A DNA stretch of 34,311 nucleotides from an uncultured Clostridia bacterium (GTDB lineage Bacteria > Bacillota > Clostridia > Christensenellales > UBA3700): the NCBI GenBank assembly GCA_944383935.1, contig CALWRK010000004.1, positions 1-34,311 on the forward strand, read 5' to 3'. Numbering within the stretch: the first letter of the stretch is position 1; every line of letters starts with the position of its first letter. The notes under the pieces are model-generated. The model worked only from the letters and a program-made list of their open reading frames with translations, was not told the DNA's origin and did not search any database. The position numbers were made by a program, and so were the translations under genes. Below, piece by piece: positions 32,046 through 34,311 of the stretch.

Positions 32046-33195
32046 ACTCCGCCACCATCTCCGAATCGTAATTTGTCACGGCATAAAGCTGCCTGACGTC
32101 GGTTATATCATTTATAGTATATAATGCGGAGGAAAAAAGCAAGCGATTATCCGCAAAAACCTCTATTCTGCCTATGTCGCTGCCCGCTTTCACGGGTAAA
32201 TCCAACCTGTCGAGTGCAGTTATTTCATAGCGTAACTTACCTATATCCGACTTTTTTGCGGCAAAATCCAAGCCGCCCCTCACGCTCACGGCCACCCCCT
32301 CTCCGCCGTAGAGCTCCTCTCCCTCGCCCGCTCCGCGCACGGCGCAGTAATCGGAAAACGCCTTATCCATATATGCCATGCTGTCCTGCCACATATTGTA
32401 ATGATTGAGAACTACGCACACCAGCTGCATTCCATCTCTTTCGGCGGCGCTCACAAGACATCTGCCCGCTTTCGTGGTGTACCCCGTCTTTACGCCGTTG
32501 GCGCCGTCATACATATTCAGCATCTTATTTTTATTGTACCAAGTGCGCGCTGCGGTATACTCGCTTGCGGGTATGTCGAACTTTTTTGCGGAAACTATCT
32601 CTTTGAATGTTGCGTTATTCATAGCGTCGCTCGTTATCAGCGCAAGGTCGCGAGCAGAGGTATAATGCTCGTCATCGTGCAGCCCGTGCGGATTGCAGAA
32701 ATGTGTGTTTTCAAGATGGAGGCTATGAGCATAATCGTTCATCATTTTAACAAAATTGTCCATATTTCCTCCGGCATGAAGAGCGAGCGCAACCGCCGCG
32801 TCGTTGCCCGATTGAAGCATGAGAGCGTACAACAGCTGCAAAACGGTAAACCGCTCCCCCTGTTTGAGATAGACGGAGGAGCCCTCTATGCCGACTGCTT
32901 GCTCGGGAATGATAACTTCTTGTGAAAGCTCGCACGAATTCAGCACCGTAACAGCCGTTGCAATCTTAGTGGTGCTTGCCATGGGGAGAGGTAAATCCAT
33001 GTTATTCCCCGCCAAAATCTGCCCGCTTTTTTGATACATGACCACATAAGACGAGCCCGATTCGGCTGCGCATTTTCTACAACTTATTGTTATAATTGTA
33101 GAGATTATTATGAAAATAAGAATAATTGATAATAGTTTTAGCAATATTTTTACTTCTTTATCACATTTAACGCCGCTTTTGCCAAGTTCAACCAT
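31981..33195 (-). CDS. D-alanyl-D-alanine carboxypeptidase (DacB/DacF type)
   Basis: A 404-residue S11 penicillin-binding protein that trims stem pentapeptides in the wall or spore cortex. An N-terminal signal-anchor (about 17-38) precedes the catalytic motifs: S74-x-x-K77 in MASTTKIA, S129-G-N131 in LQSGNDAA and KTG in GVKTGYTTKAG. The C-terminal domain is present (VKAGSDIGRIEVFADNRLL). The start at 33195 has AAGGAGG and overlaps gerW by 46 bases. The last 20 residues overlap rluB and may be a recent extension. The GerW and DUF2953 neighbours suggest a sporulation role. Confidence 0.93.
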   Translation of the reverse strand: MVELGKSGVKCDKEVKILLKLLSIILIFIIISTIITISCRKCAAESGSSYVVMYQKSGQILAGNNMDLPLPMASTTKIATAVTVLNSCELSQEVIIPEQAVGIEGSSVYLKQGERFTVLQLLYALMLQSGNDAAVALALHAGGNMDNFVKMMNDYAHSLHLENTHFCNPHGLHDDEHYTSARDLALITSDAMNNATFKEIVSAKKFDIPASEYTAARTWYNKNKMLNMYDGANGVKTGYTTKAGRCLVSAAERDGMQLVCVVLNHYNMWQDSMAYMDKAFSDYCAVRGAGEGEELYGGEGVAVSVRGGLDFAAKKSDIGKLRYEITALDRLDLPVKAGSDIGRIEVFADNRLLFSSALYTINDITDVRQLYAVTNYDSEMVAEYGSEAEQISCKLRSGVAQGRG

Positions 33196-33506
33196 TTATT
33201 CTCCTCCTTATCTTCCTTTTCCTCAACTACCCTGTATTCTCCGTTTTCTTTAATTAAGAAACCGCACGGCGTCAAAGTCACGCCACCGCCGCCCGCCGTT
33301 GCGAACGGGAATCGCAACATACTCTTAGGCGAGCTTTCACTATACTCTCCCCCGCCGTACACAAATCCGACAGACACCTTACAATAGGGAATCACCACGG
33401 TGTTTTCATCCAGCTTCACCGGTTCCCCCACTACATTGCCTCCCCCCGCCATCTGCTTCAAGTTTTCCATGGTCAATCCCATTATATCCATAATTGTTTT
33501 ATCCAT
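33150..33506 (-). CDS. gerW: GerW/YtfJ-family sporulation protein
   Basis: A 118-residue soluble protein. The start MDKTIMDIMGLTMENLKQMA and the core VGEPVKLDENTVVIPYCKVSVGFVYGGGEY, FATAGGGGVTLTPCGFLI match the GerW/YtfJ family, which in Bacillus is made in the developing spore and needed for normal germination. I chose the ATG at 33506 because GGGAGGAG lies just upstream and the conserved domain starts here; the open frame extends to 33590 but would run into the upstream gene. It lies 17 bp after the DUF2953 gene, as in the Bacillus ytfI-ytfJ pair. Confidence 0.93.
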   Translation of the reverse strand: MDKTIMDIMGLTMENLKQMAGGGNVVGEPVKLDENTVVIPYCKVSVGFVYGGGEYSESSPKSMLRFPFATAGGGGVTLTPCGFLIKENGEYRVVEEKEDKEENKWLNLAKAALNVIKK

Positions 33507-33523
33507 ATCTCCTCCCTTTTCTC

Positions 33524-34084
33524 TTATCGTGCAAGTCTTTTCACCTTTCTTCCACTTATTGCCGATCGGAGGGAAAACAGGCTTCCCCACCCCGCCACGG
33601 CAAAGACATTTATCTTCATCCCCTTTACGTCATATGCGGGATTTACGCATACTCCTCCTCTCTTGACTGATACAAACCTATTTATCAGATATATGATCAA
33701 CTCTGTAAGGCATGAATTTACAACGGCAGTATCGGACGCATTCTCCAATCCCGCAGAGGCATTTACCGTGAGCGCCCGTAATTTCAACTTTCCGCGCCGC
33801 CTCTGCTGCCCGTCATGAACTGCACTCTTTTTTTTCCCGCTCTTTCCGTCCCTTTTACCAGTAATATGATGCAGCCTCCCTCCGTTCAACTGGCAATACA
33901 GCCTCCCGTCGCTTTCAAACGCCCTGAAACGCAACACAAGCAGGCTTAAAACGCTTATGCTCGCCGCCGCATACCCTTGCGATAAATCCGCACTCAGCTG
34001 CACTTCTATCCCCGCGCTTACCGCTATCACAAACAGCAGCAAGAAAAACGTAAGCGCGCCCAATATCCACCACGCAAAAATCAT
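33524..34084 (-). CDS. DUF2953 (YtfI-like) membrane protein
   Basis: About 186 residues from the ATG at 34084. A transmembrane helix at the N-terminus (FAWWILGALTFFLLLFVIAVSAG) is followed by IEVQLSADLSQGYAAASISV, a basic Lys/Arg/Gly-rich stretch, and a C-terminal part (GLENASDTAVVNSCLTELII ... VCVNPAYDV) that fits DUF2953. The frame reaches a GTG at 34135, but family members begin with the helix; neither start has a clear ribosome-binding site. It is paired with gerW as in ytfI-ytfJ, so a sporulation or envelope role is inferred. The middle is shorter and more basic than in typical members. Confidence 0.78.
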   Translation of the reverse strand: MIFAWWILGALTFFLLLFVIAVSAGIEVQLSADLSQGYAAASISVLSLLVLRFRAFESDGRLYCQLNGGRLHHITGKRDGKSGKKKSAVHDGQQRRRGKLKLRALTVNASAGLENASDTAVVNSCLTELIIYLINRFVSVKRGGVCVNPAYDVKGMKINVFAVAGWGSLFSLRSAISGRKVKRLAR

Positions 34085-34172
34085 ACGATAATTTTGTGCA
34101 ATGCGAATACTTTTATTAAAACCCGCAAAACCCACGTCGGAACACTTCGATCAAGCATTTTACAAATAATGT

Positions 34173-34303
34173 TACCTTTACCCAACCGCGCCCGAACACA
34201 TTTTACAAATATAATTGATTTTATCTGATATATGTTTTTTGTCTGTATTACTAGTTACCTGTAAAATGCTCGCTTTTAGCGAGGTGGATTTCGTTCAGTT
34301 TTG
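34173..34303 (-). repeat. Three-block dispersed repeat, right copy (inverted)
   Basis: The reverse complement of the repeat at 184-315. Block 1 (34260-34303) is a 44-bp exact match with its AGCGAG hairpin; block 2 is at 34194-34207 and block 3 at 34173-34187. A further CATTTTACA lies just outside at 34156-34164, giving three copies of this nonamer in the region. It lies upstream of the DUF2953 gene, and the window ends eight bases past it. Confidence 0.85.
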
Positions 34304-34311
34304 AGGCAGAT

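Overview
The window looks like a piece of chromosome from an endospore-forming, Gram-positive-type anaerobe of the Bacillota (Clostridia), probably an uncultured gut lineage. The evidence is a large Bacillus/Clostridium-type SRP RNA with an Alu domain, a CIRCE-controlled groESL, a tig-clpP-clpX-engB run, RqcH, SepF and DivIVA, and a spore-type cluster (DUF2953, GerW/YtfJ, D-Ala-D-Ala carboxypeptidase, RluB). Na+-pumping decarboxylase genes point to fermentative metabolism. The species cannot be named from the sequence alone. No tRNA, rRNA, CRISPR array, transposase or phage gene was seen.

Layout from left to right: 1-330 is non-coding with palindromes and one copy of a dispersed repeat. 331-1835 holds a phosphoesterase and a probable spore-surface protein. 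1970-5759 is the proteostasis block tig-clpP-clpX-engB on the minus strand, divergent from rqcH (5871-7592). 7594-10395 is a compact yggS-sepF-lspA-rluD operon. 10795-12347 is a sporulation-type polysaccharide deacetylase followed by a double-OB SSB-like protein. 12447-12713 is the SRP RNA, followed by a NYN-LOTUS protein and a 34-residue microprotein. 13864-17395 holds a membrane protein with a SPOR-like segment, a dCMP deaminase and a membrane-anchored M20 peptidase. 17586-19662 is groES-groEL with CIRCE. 19703-24022 holds a DivIVA-domain protein and a galK-lgt-pncB operon, divergent from galT (24151-25683). 25766-31201 is a five-gene Na+-translocating decarboxylase/transcarboxylase operon. 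31282-34084 is the sporulation/cell-wall cluster, and the window closes with an inverted second copy of the left-end repeat.

Functional themes: protein folding and quality control (Tig, ClpXP, RqcH, GroESL, SRP); envelope and division (SepF, DivIVA, LspA, Lgt, carboxypeptidase, deacetylase); galactose use (GalK, GalT); and an energy-conserving biotin-dependent carboxyl transfer system. Many genes overlap by a few bases, which suggests tight translational coupling. Promoters are easy to see: -35 boxes are often TTGCAA, spacing is 17 bp almost everywhere, and at least four -10 boxes lie only 6-8 nt before an ATG with no Shine-Dalgarno sequence, implying leaderless mRNAs.

The points most worth a second look are the three-block repeat found inverted at both ends, the four-fold 21-bp repeat upstream of groESL, the leaderless genes, the 34-residue microprotein, and the pump operon, which combines a divergent acyl-CoA-type carboxyltransferase, an OadB with a large insertion and an OadG with a lipoprotein-like N-terminus.
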